A stretch of DNA of 64,000 nucleotides from Agapetus fuscipes (GCA_951799405.1 OX637342.1:1736001-1800000); one strand, 5' to 3'; shown: positions 29,190 through 38,812, counted from the first letter of the stretch. Made by a program: numbers and translations. The notes: generated by a model from the sequence alone, not told the origin.

Positions 29190-31049
29190 CTACGTAAGCT
29201 TCAAGTTCCTTGCCCAATGACGCCATATGCCCAACTCCCATTTCAGGCCTCTGATTGCTACGATCAGAGAGTTTTCGCTGGATTCAATTCTGTCTCTGAA
29301 CCCAGCCATTCGGGTTCGCAGCAACCCATTCCAGGAGGGTAGTTGAGCCGCCACAAACATCCCACTCGCACTACAGCTCTTTCGCAGTCGTAACAATGCT
29401 CTATAGCCCATGTTGTAGCAGACTCTCATCTCGTTCATGCTTTGTGCTTTATAGTCACACCACAACTCGCTGGTGTATTGTTGCGTACATAGAACGAGGA
29501 AGAGCCTGTTTTTAACGATATCCGAGCATTGTGCGAACCGCCGGGCTAGCATATTAGCTTTCCTGCAGTGCGAGCGTAGTTGTCGTTTGATGTCATTGTC
29601 ATCAGTTAATGTTTCATTAAGCACGTGGCCTAAATATTTAAACTCCCGCACTCGTTTCATCTCTCTGCCATTGACACTGACTGAGGGTACATGAAGGTTC
29701 CACCCCTTTGGCTTGAACACTAAAACTTCGCATTTTTTTTCATTATATATTAACCGTCTTTCATTGGCGAACTCTTCACAGACTGCCACGAGCTTACGCA
29801 GCCCTGCCAAGGAGGGTGCCATCAGCACCATGTCGTCTGCATATGATATAGAGTTGATGAGCTTCCCATCCATGAAGCAGCCCACCCTAGTATTTATCAG
29901 CCTTTCATGCAACGGGTCGATATACAAATTAAATAAGCATGGTGAGGATATTCCACCTTGCTTGAGGCCTCTTTTGGCTTTAAATTTGTCCGATATAGCT
30001 GATCCCCATTTTACTCTGTATAAAAGATGGTTGTTCAATGTTTGACACATTTCACCAACCTCCTTCGGCAGGTTTTTGACCTCCTGTAATACATTTTGCA
30101 TTATGTTGTGACTCACCGTGTCGTATGCTTTTTTCAAGTCCATGAAACATGCATATATGGGCGTTTTCTTATCATTATACCTCCTGACTATATTTTTCAG
30201 TACAAATATCGCCATTTCAGTACCAGAGCCACTTTTAAATCCAAATTGATTATCGGATGTTGTTAATTTCTGATTGGCTTTCTCCATCATGATAGACTCT
30301 ATGAGTTTAGCTGCTGTCGTGGCAACAGCTATCGGCCTGTAATTGTCTATTGACATTATGTCAGCACTTTTGTTTTTTACGATTGGACAGATGAGTGAGG
30401 TGCATACATCATCCGGTAGATATGCATGTCGAAACATCGCCGTGAAAGCCAAGGCCCACAGCAGACTAACTTTGCAGTGGGCGGCCTTCACCATCTCAGC
30501 CGTGACTCCATCCACCCCAGCTGCCCTATTGCCCTTGAGTCTGCGAATGGCACACTCAACTTCACTTACATTGATGGTTAGGTTGCTTTCGAGCTTATCA
30601 TTGAGATACGCCTTGTCATCGCCATCTTTATACAAGTCGTTGTAATGATTTTTCCAGAGGGCGCAAATTTCTTTTTCACCTGTAACTTTGTTTATAGTCG
30701 TTGATATAGTCGATTTCACCGCTTTCATTCTATTGGTATGTTTCCAGAATGATTGAAAGTCTGCAGTTATCATACTTTTAGTCATCGCATCGGCTTTAAT
30801 CTGGTTCTGGTTAATGCGCACTTTGCGCATATTTTTTTTAAATAATTTACGCGTCTCAACTCTTTTTTGGAAAATAGGTCCACTATTAACTTTCCCAGAT
30901 TGAACCCACTCCAAAAAGGCTTTTCGTGCTTCCTCGTGTGACTCACGGACATATGCATTCCATCCGGGTGTGTTCCTCGTCAAGACATTATATGTTTTCC
31001 TTCGGAATATCTCTTCAGCTGCCTGCTTGAGTGCATTCACCGTATCCAC
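29190..31049 (-). CDS. LINE-D ORF2, reverse transcriptase part
   Basis: 620 codons with stop, open throughout. Numbering from the first codon after the break: thumb/fingers motif LKGNRAAGVDGVTAEMVKAA at 171-190, YRPIAVATTAAKLIE near 237-251, catalytic FMDLKKAYD at 302-310 (Asp304), GLKQGGISSP at 361-370, and catalytic SYADDMVLM at 402-410 (Asp405, Asp406). The thumb includes FKYLGHVLNET. The tail ends RHWARNLKLT. All RT palm motifs are intact. It primes cDNA from the nicked target in the nucleus. The listed start is a GTG, but the true start is that of ORF2 at 31952; this frame is the same ORF past one TAA. As read, the protein would need readthrough. Confidence 0.93.
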   Translation of the reverse strand: MDTVNALKQAAEEIFRRKTYNVLTRNTPGWNAYVRESHEEARKAFLEWVQSGKVNSGPIFQKRVETRKLFKKNMRKVRINQNQIKADAMTKSMITADFQSFWKHTNRMKAVKSTISTTINKVTGEKEICALWKNHYNDLYKDGDDKAYLNDKLESNLTINVSEVECAIRRLKGNRAAGVDGVTAEMVKAAHCKVSLLWALAFTAMFRHAYLPDDVCTSLICPIVKNKSADIMSIDNYRPIAVATTAAKLIESIMMEKANQKLTTSDNQFGFKSGSGTEMAIFVLKNIVRRYNDKKTPIYACFMDLKKAYDTVSHNIMQNVLQEVKNLPKEVGEMCQTLNNHLLYRVKWGSAISDKFKAKRGLKQGGISSPCLFNLYIDPLHERLINTRVGCFMDGKLINSISYADDMVLMAPSLAGLRKLVAVCEEFANERRLIYNEKKCEVLVFKPKGWNLHVPSVSVNGREMKRVREFKYLGHVLNETLTDDNDIKRQLRSHCRKANMLARRFAQCSDIVKNRLFLVLCTQQYTSELWCDYKAQSMNEMRVCYNMGYRALLRLRKSCSASGMFVAAQLPSWNGLLRTRMAGFRDRIESSENSLIVAIRGLKWELGIWRHWARNLKLT

Positions 31050-31067
31050 ATAAAATGCTTCAATTTA
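31050..31067 (-). other. In-frame TAA between endonuclease and RT of LINE-D
   Basis: The codons around it are GCA CAT AGA AAA TAA ATT GAA GCA on the minus strand. The frame before and after is identical, with five codons between the stop and the RT frame as listed. A single substitution in an otherwise open 916-codon ORF2 is the simplest reading. Confidence 0.9.
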
Positions 31068-31952
31068 TTTTCTATGTGCTTTACAATTTATGCCATTGCA
31101 TTTGATCGCTTCGTACGGGATTTCGATGCCTTGACATAATTTTTCAGTTCGTTGGGTATACTGCAAGATTTTACCTTTTGAGTTATCCCACTTCACTTGA
31201 GGTTCCTCTTTAATCTGTGCATGAGTCATCGTTCTCAATATGCCTTGCATGTCTATTGTTACAATCAGTGGATAATGATCCGACATTTGTAGGTTTGTGT
31301 CCACATTTATGTTGAGTATGCTCGATTGAAAGTTAATTGATGTTACGCAATGATCGATCCATGATGTCGTGTTGTGTGCCTCGCTACAAAAAGTAAAGGT
31401 TTCCTCTGGCAGGATTATCCGATCAAATACACAGAGGCCATTGTTTTGACAAAAAACTTCCAGTTCCTTTTCAAACCTACTTTTCTTCGGCGCATTGAAG
31501 TCTCCCATCAATATGATCGCCGTAGCTTGAGATTCCTCTATGACAGCTTCCACACGACTAAGCGTGTCAACAAAAATTGGAAAATTTTCATCCATGTTTA
31601 CAGGCATATATACTGTACAAATCAGAGTTAATTCACTATCATGCTCTATGGTTATAGCTGCCAATCTCGGGTCCTCGCAATTTACTACTGTTACCCCTTG
31701 TATGGATTTTCTCCATAGAATCGCTACTCCACCGTATGGTCTACCCTTCGTTATTCCTTTTTCAGTATCCATCGCGGATGTACCAATGGCAGTAAAATCA
31801 TTATGTACATTTTGAAGACAGCTCAGGTCATCTATGTTAAGCCAGGTTTCCTGTAAAAGAACTATGTCTGAGTCATCACATAATTCTTTTATTGATGGGC
31901 TTATTCTATAAAAAGACTTACAATTATAAGATATTATTTTCATTTCATTCAT
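31065..31952 (-). CDS. LINE-D ORF2, AP endonuclease part
   Basis: 295 codons. All hallmarks of an apurinic-type endonuclease of non-LTR elements are present in order: SYNCKSF (Asn10), LLQETWL (Glu35), GRPYGGVAILW (70-80), TVYMPVN (113-119), GDFNAP (Asp151, Asn153), SWIDHCVTS (Asp200) and SDHYPL (Asp225, His226). The protein nicks target DNA to start target-primed reverse transcription. The ATG at 31952 overlaps the ORF1 stop as ATGA, so translation probably couples to ORF1 by termination-reinitiation, as shown for some insect LINEs. It ends at a TAA in frame with the RT. Confidence 0.93.
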   Translation of the reverse strand: MNEMKIISYNCKSFYRISPSIKELCDDSDIVLLQETWLNIDDLSCLQNVHNDFTAIGTSAMDTEKGITKGRPYGGVAILWRKSIQGVTVVNCEDPRLAAITIEHDSELTLICTVYMPVNMDENFPIFVDTLSRVEAVIEESQATAIILMGDFNAPKKSRFEKELEVFCQNNGLCVFDRIILPEETFTFCSEAHNTTSWIDHCVTSINFQSSILNINVDTNLQMSDHYPLIVTIDMQGILRTMTHAQIKEEPQVKWDNSKGKILQYTQRTEKLCQGIEIPYEAIKCNGINCKAHRK

Positions 31953-32908
31953 TTTTGATGCCTATTGAAGTAAAATCTTCGTACCAAGGAATGTCTTGGC
32001 CATAATTCTGCCTTTAGAACTGTATCATAGTCAGATTCCAGTACTCCTATTTTAAAAGTTTTTGAATCCTCGGACAATGTTTTCATTTCTTCACAAGTGC
32101 TATTTATCTTTTTGGATTTTAAGTAATTTTCGATCATTTCCTTCTGTGTTTCCTTGCATAGTCTTGAGACGACGATGAATTTTTTCGCTTCCATTGCCTG
32201 TAATTCCGTTGAAATTCCACTACCTCTCACAACTTTTTTCTTTAAAAATCTTTTATCTCCCCTCCATTCTGGGTTTTTAATTATTTTTTGTTTCTTCTTT
32301 TGTACAGTCCAAGAAGAGCCATCTGTGGATTTCTTTACAATATCACTATAAGTTGTAACTTTATTTTGAGCCACTAATGCGGGCGTCGGTAAAATCGATT
32401 CCATTACTTGCATATTAATGTTTTTGTTTTGGTGACTGATTGCCTGTTCCATAATATCGATGTTATTGGATTCATTTTTATTTTTATTTTTGTCGTCTGT
32501 ACAGGATATTATGTTTTTTAAATCCTTCACCTCTTGTTGTAATTCCTGAATAGCTTTGCCATACTCCTCTTCCTTGTTTCTGACAACTTGTAAGTTCAGT
32601 TTGCGTACTTCATTTTTAACAATCATTAACTCTTTCAAAAGTGAGGTTACGTCAATGTAATCAAATGTGACCGGCGGTAGTTTGTTTATATCTAGTACCG
32701 CGAATTTTGGTAGGATATTTGGGTCCGACTCCCGGAATATTTTGATAATGTCAGCTATATTCCGTTTCTTTCGCCCGTCTCCCATCCTTCGAGTCTGTGC
32801 TCCAGTTGCAGGTACATAAGTACATAGCATATTTTTTGCTACCTCAATATCGTCTTCTGTAAAAGTATCACAAATCTGCATCAAGCTCACTTCATCCATT
32901 ACATCCAT
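31949..32908 (-). CDS. LINE-D ORF1 protein
   Basis: 319 codons. No CCHC knuckles. Order: acidic N-terminus (1-40), RRMGDGRKKRNIADIIKIF at about 40-58, PPVTFDYIDVTSLLKEL at about 77-93, a probable coiled coil to about 135 (heptad Leu/Ile/Val among KEVRKLNLQ and QELQQEVKDLKN), a basic stretch with QKKKQKIIKNPEWRGDKRF (about 202-220), and a C-terminal domain ending LWPRHSLVRRFYFNRHQK. Coiled coil, basic patch and a small RNA-binding-like C-domain match the plan of ORF1 RNA chaperones that coat LINE RNA. The C-domain pattern recalls the FP-like C-domain of some CR1/Daphne ORF1s (tentative). The frame is intact. Confidence 0.88.
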   Translation of the reverse strand: MDVMDEVSLMQICDTFTEDDIEVAKNMLCTYVPATGAQTRRMGDGRKKRNIADIIKIFRESDPNILPKFAVLDINKLPPVTFDYIDVTSLLKELMIVKNEVRKLNLQVVRNKEEEYGKAIQELQQEVKDLKNIISCTDDKNKNKNESNNIDIMEQAISHQNKNINMQVMESILPTPALVAQNKVTTYSDIVKKSTDGSSWTVQKKKQKIIKNPEWRGDKRFLKKKVVRGSGISTELQAMEAKKFIVVSRLCKETQKEMIENYLKSKKINSTCEEMKTLSEDSKTFKIGVLESDYDTVLKAELWPRHSLVRRFYFNRHQK

Positions 32909-33137
32909 TTTTTGTTAGATAAAGGCCAATATTTCGTTTATTACAATGCCACACGGGCAATTCACACCGTTACTATTCATTTTGAATCACTTGGTAAGCT
33001 TTTACCCGTTATTTACTCGTATAATATTTTTTTTTTCCACTTTACAAAAAATCACTCCGTTCGCACATTGACAGATGTCAACTTATTTTATATTTTATAT
33101 TTTATATTTATAATATATATTTTAATTTCGGTAATCT

Positions 33138-33395
33138 TGTTCCTTGACTTATAGGTTGGTATGAAGTTGACCACCAATACTGTAAAAAATGGTTCACTTT
33201 GCCAATGTCACCTTGTGTCAAAAAAGGTCGGCAAAAGTTGTAGGGCGTGTGTTAATTTGAGGTTTGGATTTTATTTGTAAGTACACATTCAGCATTTGTA
33301 AGCGCGAACTACACGTGTTTGTTTGTGGGCATGCATCTGAGAGCTTTAAATGAATATATCCTTGCAACTTAGATTATAGATTATAGATTGTGCTA
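33138..33395 (+). repeat. Rep-A copy
   Basis: TTCCTTGACTTATAGGTTGG to TTAGATTATAGATTATAGAT, complete. Follows the LINE-D 5' end by about 60 bp of TATTTTATA-rich DNA. Confidence 0.88.
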
Positions 33396-33699
33396 ATTGT
33401 GAGTTGATTGATTAAATAAACATTAATAACAATCGTCACCAAGAGTTTTAAATTATTATTTGGGTGAATTGCGACAAAACCAGTGCCTAATTAAACAATA
33501 GCTAAATCCGGCCAATGCCTTAACCATTTAAACCAAGAAAGATAAACAATTGTTTGAGTTTGATCCACCCTTGACCAGCCGCAAACAACGGTGTTTCTCT
33601 GCCCATCGATCAGGTTTATTGGCCGTTACCTTGATAACTTTGTAGCAACGTCTACCAGGGTCATCCCAGTGGTATGTTTTCCTTACAAACCTCAAAACT
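33396..33699. other. Non-repetitive stretch
   Basis: Mixed-composition sequence without family match (around CCGGCCAATGCC and TTGGCCGTTACC). Possibly host noncoding DNA. Confidence 0.3.
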
Positions 33700-34345
33700 C
33701 ACTTCAAAGTGACCTGCTATACTCCTCCAAAATGACCTTCTACATTTATTTTTATAATTATGTATACTGTCCCTTACTACTGAGATATTTTTGTGTGGCA
33801 TAATTTTTACAAAATCTCATATAATGAAACATCCCTGAAGGCTTTATATTTATTTGATACATTTAAAAACATTTTGAACAAAGTATAGTATACTTTCGAC
33901 TGACAACTAAAAAATAAGGTTATTTTCTTCAATCGATTATAAATACAAAAACTCATAATTTTACTCCTCAACGATCTAATCCTTTTTCAACTCTCCAAAA
34001 CATGTTATTATTCTCTTAAAATTATATTTTTCCCTTACCTGCTTTCAAAATTGACTCCCACGCCTTCAAACAAACCAAATACTTTGCATCTTAAAAAAGA
34101 CCTCCTACCCTTCTAAAATAACCTATTACTCTGTTTTTTAAAAGTGACCTTCAACCTCATCAAAATAACCTCCCAACCGTTTTGTTTAAAACGATCATCT
34201 ACTTACCAAAAAAGTATACCTCACCAAATCTAATCTGATTCCTTCCCTCTTGTACCCCTTGCAAGTTACCTCTTAGATCTTTACCTCCAAAATGACCTCT
34301 TACCCCTTCGAAATGACCTCCCACCCTTCAAAATGACCTCAAATA
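33700..34345 (+). repeat. Degenerate minisatellite, period about 21 bp
   Basis: AAAATGACCTCCTACCCTT-like units occur in adjacent runs near 33706-33747, 34092-34180 and 34288-34345. Neighbouring units are 20-22 bp apart. Intervening parts are too diverged to align by eye. Confidence 0.55.
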
Positions 34346-34679
34346 ATTAAATTTTGATTCGACCCTCCATTGGCGTGGATCATTGATCATATTTCTGTCC
34401 CTGTAATTGCAGTTGCGTAACGTGAAACTGGCATTTGGCCCGGCCCGATAAACAACGATAATTTGATTTTGATCCAGATATCGGGGATAACACCCAATTA
34501 TAACAGTCCGGCCGAATGATAAAATGGGTGTAATTGCCGTAGCGGAAGCGTTGAATTTCGATATTTCAGGTAATAAATTTTAAGCCTTGTTACAATTGAT
34601 GATTTTGTCAAATAAAAATTACCCAAATTTAAAATACATAATAATCATAATCAAAATAAAAATAAAGAGAGTATTTCAT
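34346..34679. other. Non-repetitive stretch
   Basis: Balanced composition, no family match, with CCGGCCCGATAAACAACG and CCGGCCGAATGATAAAATGG. Candidate single-copy host sequence; no exon evident. Confidence 0.3.
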
Positions 34680-34773
34680 CCTCTTAGTGCTTGTTTGCTT
34701 ATGTCCATTAGAGTTAATTTCACATGAGCAATGTTTACCTTATGTATACTGGACCAATGTGTCTAATGTCAAT

Positions 34774-35631
34774 TGAATAGGCTACAATTGGTTGTCAATG
34801 CGTGCGCTCGCATGATTGCTGGTCAGTCGAAATTTACACACATTACTCCTCTTTTCCAGAAGCTTCACTGGCTCCGTATACCGGAGCGCATCGAGTTCAA
34901 AGTGTGCACGATGGTCCACAAAGCTTTATTTGGAAAAAATACCCAAATATCTCGCTGATTTAATCAAACCAGTCAGTCACCCTCGGCAAAAAAAGCCTAG
35001 CACTGCGCTCGGCTAAGACTGGAGCCAAATCAAGGATTGAAGAACCTATAAGAAGAGTTAACACAATGTTTGGAGAGCGTGCATTTGCAGTTGCTGGCCC
35101 GCTGGCCTGGAACCACCTGCCACATCATGTGAGAGAGCTAGATGACCATGGAAAGTTCCGAAATGCACTGAAGACAAGCAAAATTCTGGTATCGTTTGCA
35201 CCAGCGCCCTTGGAGTGACTATGTACATCACGAAACGGTACTATAAAAAAATCATCATTGTTGAAAAAATCATTGTCCGGTCGATAGCTCAGTTGGTAGA
35301 GTGCTCGCATTCTACCCCGTGAGCTCGGGTTCGAATGCCACCGAGGAGGGTGTCAGAAATGATTTCCTATTTCGGTGTTTATTTCAAACCCCATAATAAA
35401 ATTACCGGCAAGGTTTACTCAGCCTTCACAAGAAATGAGTACCAGCCCCCTCGGGAGCTGGGAAAACCCCCACTTCAACTGAAGTGGTTGGCGTAAGGCC
35501 GGCCCCCTTACCTGTAAAAATAAATAGGTTCAACTCGCCACATGCGACCCCTTCGGGGATAACGCGGCAAGAAGTTACACTATATGTGTAGCTTAGTTGC
35601 GTTTGCGTTTTATCAACTCATCATCATCATC
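34774..35631 (+). pseudogene. LINE-L C-terminal fragment in MITE-D
   Basis: The frame at 34773-34958 reads RLQLVVNACARMIAGQ, ITPLFQKLHWLRIPERIEFK and MVHKALFG. A shift then gives YLADLIKPVSHPRQ, and further on FGERAFAVAGPLAWNHLP. These are the L2/CR1 C-terminal blocks. The 3' UTR has GCGCCCTTGGAGTGAC and GAAACGG, and the ATC-repeat tail is interrupted by SINE-B (35276-35608), resuming at CTCATCATCATCATCAA. Confidence 0.8.
35276..35608 (+). mobile_element. SINE-B copy in the LINE-L tail
   Basis: Head TCCGGTCGATAGCTCAGTTG with box B GGTTCGAATGCC, full body, end GTAGCTTAGTTGCGTTTGCG. Little diverged from 3071-3405. Confidence 0.9.
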
Positions 35632-35681
35632 AATGAAAACTGGAAATTAATTTAAATAATATTTAAAACAACTTTCACATT

Positions 35682-35946
35682 ATGTTCCTTGACTTATAGG
35701 TTGTTATGTGGCTGACCACCCATACTGTAAAAAATTGGTTCACTTTGCCAATGTCACCCCTGTTTCAGGGAAGGACGGCAAGAGTTGCAAGGCTTATGTT
35801 CATTTGAGATTGGGTTTTTATATTGTAGGTCCACATGCGGCATGTGTTAGCGCGAAATTATACATGTCTGCTTGTGGGAATGCATTTAATATAAATCTTA
35901 AATGATATATATCTTTGCAGCTTAGATTAGATTAGATTAGATTAGA
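35682..35946 (+). repeat. Rep-A copy in MITE-D
   Basis: TATGTTCCTTGACTTATAGG to four TTAGA units. It separates the middle and right parts of MITE-D. Confidence 0.88.
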
Positions 35947-36005
35947 TGGTTAACGTTTTTTTTTTGCTCACATTGTGTAGAATGTGATTCTTCAAACAAA
36001 TTTAT

Positions 36006-36884
36006 TGACTGCTAGCTTATATACTAGTACAGTTTTTATACTTGGTACCGTTCCGATTTTTAAACTAGGCTCGTTTAAGAATCGGAAATCCCTGTATTGC
36101 TGCCTGCCTACTGCTGGAATGCTTTGCACGTCTCTGAAAACCATTTATGTGAAAGAACTAGAAGTACAGAATATTAACGAATTCATTGTAAAGTTTTACA
36201 AACTAAATACAATGAAAGCAAAATGCAAATTTATTAAAACGCTTTTGAAAATATGCTTTTCCAGCTACAAGAACTGTACGCAATGTAAGAGAACAAAAAA
36301 AAACACTTTCATTATTTCAAAGTTTATTTTTTCCTACCCCGCGTTTCGTTTCATTCAACTGACTAGAAGATTCTTTAATATAACGTTCGCCTCGTCCGTT
36401 CTTACGTTTTTTTTTTTTTATTCCTTTCAACTTTCATCACTTTCATATAATCCGGATGTTTCTGAACCCTCTTCCCCTCCACACTCGCTGCTTCCCCGCA
36501 CTCCTTTCCGACTCTCTTAGAACCAGGAAAAAGTTAAAGTAACAAACTTTGAACCGGATTCCGCGAGGAAAAAATGTCTAAGTTTTATTTCCACGTACGT
36601 ACCTAATCCTTCAGTCCGTAGAGAAACGCTTACTACACTGATTTTTTTTGTAGTTTAAGAAAAATAAATACCCTAAATGAAAAATACAAAAAACTTAGTA
36701 ATTTTATAAATGCATTTAGTTGTTAGCTTTAAGCTTAAATTACGGTATTTTAAGAATTCACAATTATAAAAACTATACAACTATTGTGACAAAACAAATC
36801 ATATAAATTCTTATCTCTGTCCAAGACCACGCAGAGGTTTGTGACAACTCTTGTAACAAAAAATCAGTTCAATCTCGTAGTCGT
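36006..36884. other. No recognisable feature
   Basis: A 178-codon frame at 35984-36520 starts inside MITE-D and has no known motif. It is long for chance in A+T-rich DNA but I cannot support it as a gene. Confidence 0.3.
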
Positions 36885-36990
36885 ACAGAGTCGGGTGTCT
36901 CTTGAAGACGTTGGCAACGTCACCAATTAAACGTTGCAAATTATGTTAGATCTCTCATAAGGGTTTGTTTAATATCCGAAAAGTTTATTT
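36885..36990 (+). repeat. Remnant of the 39296/61888 hammerhead-type family
   Basis: GTCGTACAGAG, GTGTCTCTTGAAGACGTTGG and CAACGTC, then TTTAATATCCGAAAA, are shared with 61880-61980 and, in antisense, with 39378-39440. The core is degraded (TTGAAGA, GAAA lost). Confidence 0.5.
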
Positions 36991-37093
36991 ACCTAATTTT
37001 GTAGCTGTTACAAGTATTATAGAAACACTGAAAATTAAAAAATTAACATTTTGAACAAACAAAATAATACCCGTAATTACGAAGAAAGAAAAA

Positions 37094-37325
37094 ATCTATA
37101 ATCGAAGTTGCAAAGATGTAACATTTAAAATTCATATTAAATGCATGACCTCAAACATACACGTGTAAGCTCGCACTTACAAATGCTAAATGTGTATTAA
37201 ATTAAAATCAAAACATACGCCGCGGAACTTTTGCAGATCTTCGTTGAAATGGGGTGGTATTGACAAAAATAACCGTATTTTTACAGTATGGGTGGTCAGC
37301 ATCATACCAACGTTTGAGTCAATCG
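37094..37325 (-). repeat. Rep-A copy, minus strand, diverged
   Basis: AATCTATAATCGAAGTTGCAA to GGTGGTCAGCATCATACC. Complete but old. Confidence 0.75.
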
Positions 37326-37712
37326 ATTAAAAAAATATTCAACATGAATTTTACATAGAAAAAAAAGATTATCCCAGGATGAGCTATAGATCAAATGTGC
37401 TGTGAATAACCCTGACAGTCTCTAAATCTGTTTTAAGTTAGTATAAATGTTTTTTTTAGGTAGGAAGAAATATGAATAATGGAAATAAATAAAATTAATA
37501 ATCACGAAATATTAAATGTAAATTTAAACATTAAAGTTTATTTTTAGCACAAAAAAAATATTAAATTGCTTTTCCCTGAAGTTTCTTGGCATTTAAGAGA
37601 AAATGAAACATTTTTGTTGAAAAACTTTATTGCTTTGTTATTCTAAAAAATCTGGAAATGTCAACGTGTGGGTATTAAATTAAAAAATGACGCCTTTGCA
37701 ATGACCTTTCGC
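37326..37712. other. No recognisable feature
   Basis: A+T-rich and unassigned. Confidence 0.3.
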
Positions 37713-38300
37713 AACTAAGCTACACATATAGTGTAACTTCTTGCCGCATTCCCACCGAAAGGGTCGCTTATGGCGAGTGGATCTATCTATAATCTATAAT
37801 CTAAGTTGCAAGGATATATTCATTCAAAGCTCTCAGATGTATGCCCACAAACAAACACGTGTAGTTCGCGCTTACAAATGCTGATTGTGTACTTACAAAT
37901 AAAATCCAAACCTCAAATGAACATAAGCCCTGCAACTCTTGCCGACATTCCCTGAAACAGGGGTGACATTGGCAAAGTGAATCATTTTTTACAGTATGGG
38001 TGGTCAGCCTCATATCAACCTATAATCAAGGAATATTTATATTTACAGTGGATCCTATTTATATTTACATGTATGGGGGCTGGCCTTACGCCAAGCACTT
38101 CAATTGAAGTTGGGGTTTTCCAGCTCCCAACGGGGCTGGAACTCATTTATTATAAAGGCTGCGCTAACTTGCCGGTATTTTTCGTTTTGGCTTGAAATAA
38201 ATACCGAAATGGGAAATCATTTCTGAAACCTCGTCGGGATTCGAACCCGAGCTCTCTTCTTGGAATGTAAGCATTCTACCAACTGAGCTATTGACCGGAA
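37713..38300 (-). mobile_element. SINE-B, minus strand, split by Rep-A
   Basis: 37713-37786 is the 3' end (CGCAACTAAGCTACACATA). 38047-38300 is the rest, ending GAGCTATTGACCGG. Rep-A (37787-38046) lies between duplicated target bases AGTGGATCTAT and AGTGGATCCTAT. Confidence 0.85.
37787..38046 (-). mobile_element. Rep-A (LINE-M1 3' end) with target duplication, in SINE-B
   Basis: From the TATAATC-unit tail to AACCTATAATCAAGGAATA plus about ten bases of A+T-rich leader. An 11-12 bp duplication (37776-37786 and 38047-38058) is of LINE type, showing that tail-only copies insert by target-primed reverse transcription. Confidence 0.88.
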
Positions 38301-38329
38301 CTTAAATGGCTGAAACATCGTTCCCTTAG

Positions 38330-38812
38330 TTCTTGTTTGCCTTATGTCCATCACAGGGAATTTTACATGAGTTATGTGTGTATGTGTACTGAACCGTTAT
38401 ATGTCTTATGAAATCTGGAAATTGATTTTACTTTACTTTTTATTTTCTTCGGCTCATAAGCCTTGAAGGCTCAGGGCCTCCCGCACCACAATCCTCCAGG
38501 ACTCTTTTTCTTGTGCCGCTTCCCTCCTAGGTCTCCTTACTCCAAACAACTTCGGCGTCGGCTTCGACGTTGTATGCCTACCGTATCCAAGTGGTCTAAC
38601 ACCGGAGGGGGCACCATCCAAGACAGTTATGATGTTCTGGAGTCCTCTGCACGTGCTACATGTCCGGCCCTTTGTTTTAAAAATGTAAAACAACTCTCAA
38701 ATTATCGTGTATGGTTCTTAGCTCAGATAGTGTAGAATGCAATTCTTAAGACAATATCATTGAAAAGGCATCTTTGAATCAAATGGTAGACCAGCCAAAC
38801 AAGCACTGGGGG
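38330..38812 (+). mobile_element. MITE-D split by a LINE fragment
   Basis: CCCTTAGTTCTTGTTTGCC on the left, CCAAACAAGCACTGGGGGG on the right. Interrupted at 38431-38674; TTTTA flanks the break on both sides. Confidence 0.8.
38431..38674 (-). pseudogene. Unclassified LINE C-terminal fragment in MITE-D
   Basis: The minus-strand frame includes GRTCSTCRGLQNIITVLDGA, GVRRPRREAAQEKESWRIVV and REALSLQGL before a stop. RR-x-R...W...V-x-EA resembles C-termini of several LINE polyproteins. Only about 79 codons remain. Confidence 0.5.

Larger units (their letters stand above)
28928..33080 (-). mobile_element. LINE-D: near-complete non-LTR retrotransposon
   Basis: Minus-strand order: 5' UTR of about 170 bp, ORF1 (32908-31949), ORF2 endonuclease (31952-31065), ORF2 RT (31049-29190), 3' UTR of about 240 bp and an ATT-repeat tail at 28928-28952. 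ORF1 and ORF2 overlap as ATGA. The endonuclease and RT frames are the same frame, broken by one TAA. The two-ORF plan, AP endonuclease and short microsatellite tail place it in the Jockey superfamily near CR1/L2/Daphne; the exact clade is inference. I found no convincing target duplication because both flanks are A+T-rich (ATAAAAT occurs on each side). Confidence 0.93.
34680..36005 (+). mobile_element. MITE-D broken by three insertions
   Basis: Parts at 34680-34773 (TTAGTGCTTGTTTGC to CCAATGTGTC), 35632-35681 (ATGAAAACTGGAAATTAAT to AACTTTCACATTAT) and 35947-36005 (GTTTTTTTTTTGCTC, ATTGTGTAGAATGTGATTC) are collinear with intact MITE-D. LINE-L, SINE-B and Rep-A fill the gaps. Confidence 0.8.

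Noticed and set aside
29713..30645. Plus-strand frames of 100-110 codons inside LINE-D
   Set aside because: They oppose an intact RT with all motifs on the minus strand.
33700..34345. Coding repeat with 7-residue period
   Set aside because: Units are 20-22 bp rather than strictly 21 and stops occur in all frames.
35276..35350. tRNA gene
   Set aside because: Boxes A and B are good, but the same head is followed by the same body in more than a dozen places, so it is a SINE head.
35984..36520. 178-codon plus-strand frame
   Set aside because: It starts inside a MITE-D remnant, has no recognisable domain and is Lys/Phe/Ser-rich as expected from A+T-rich DNA.
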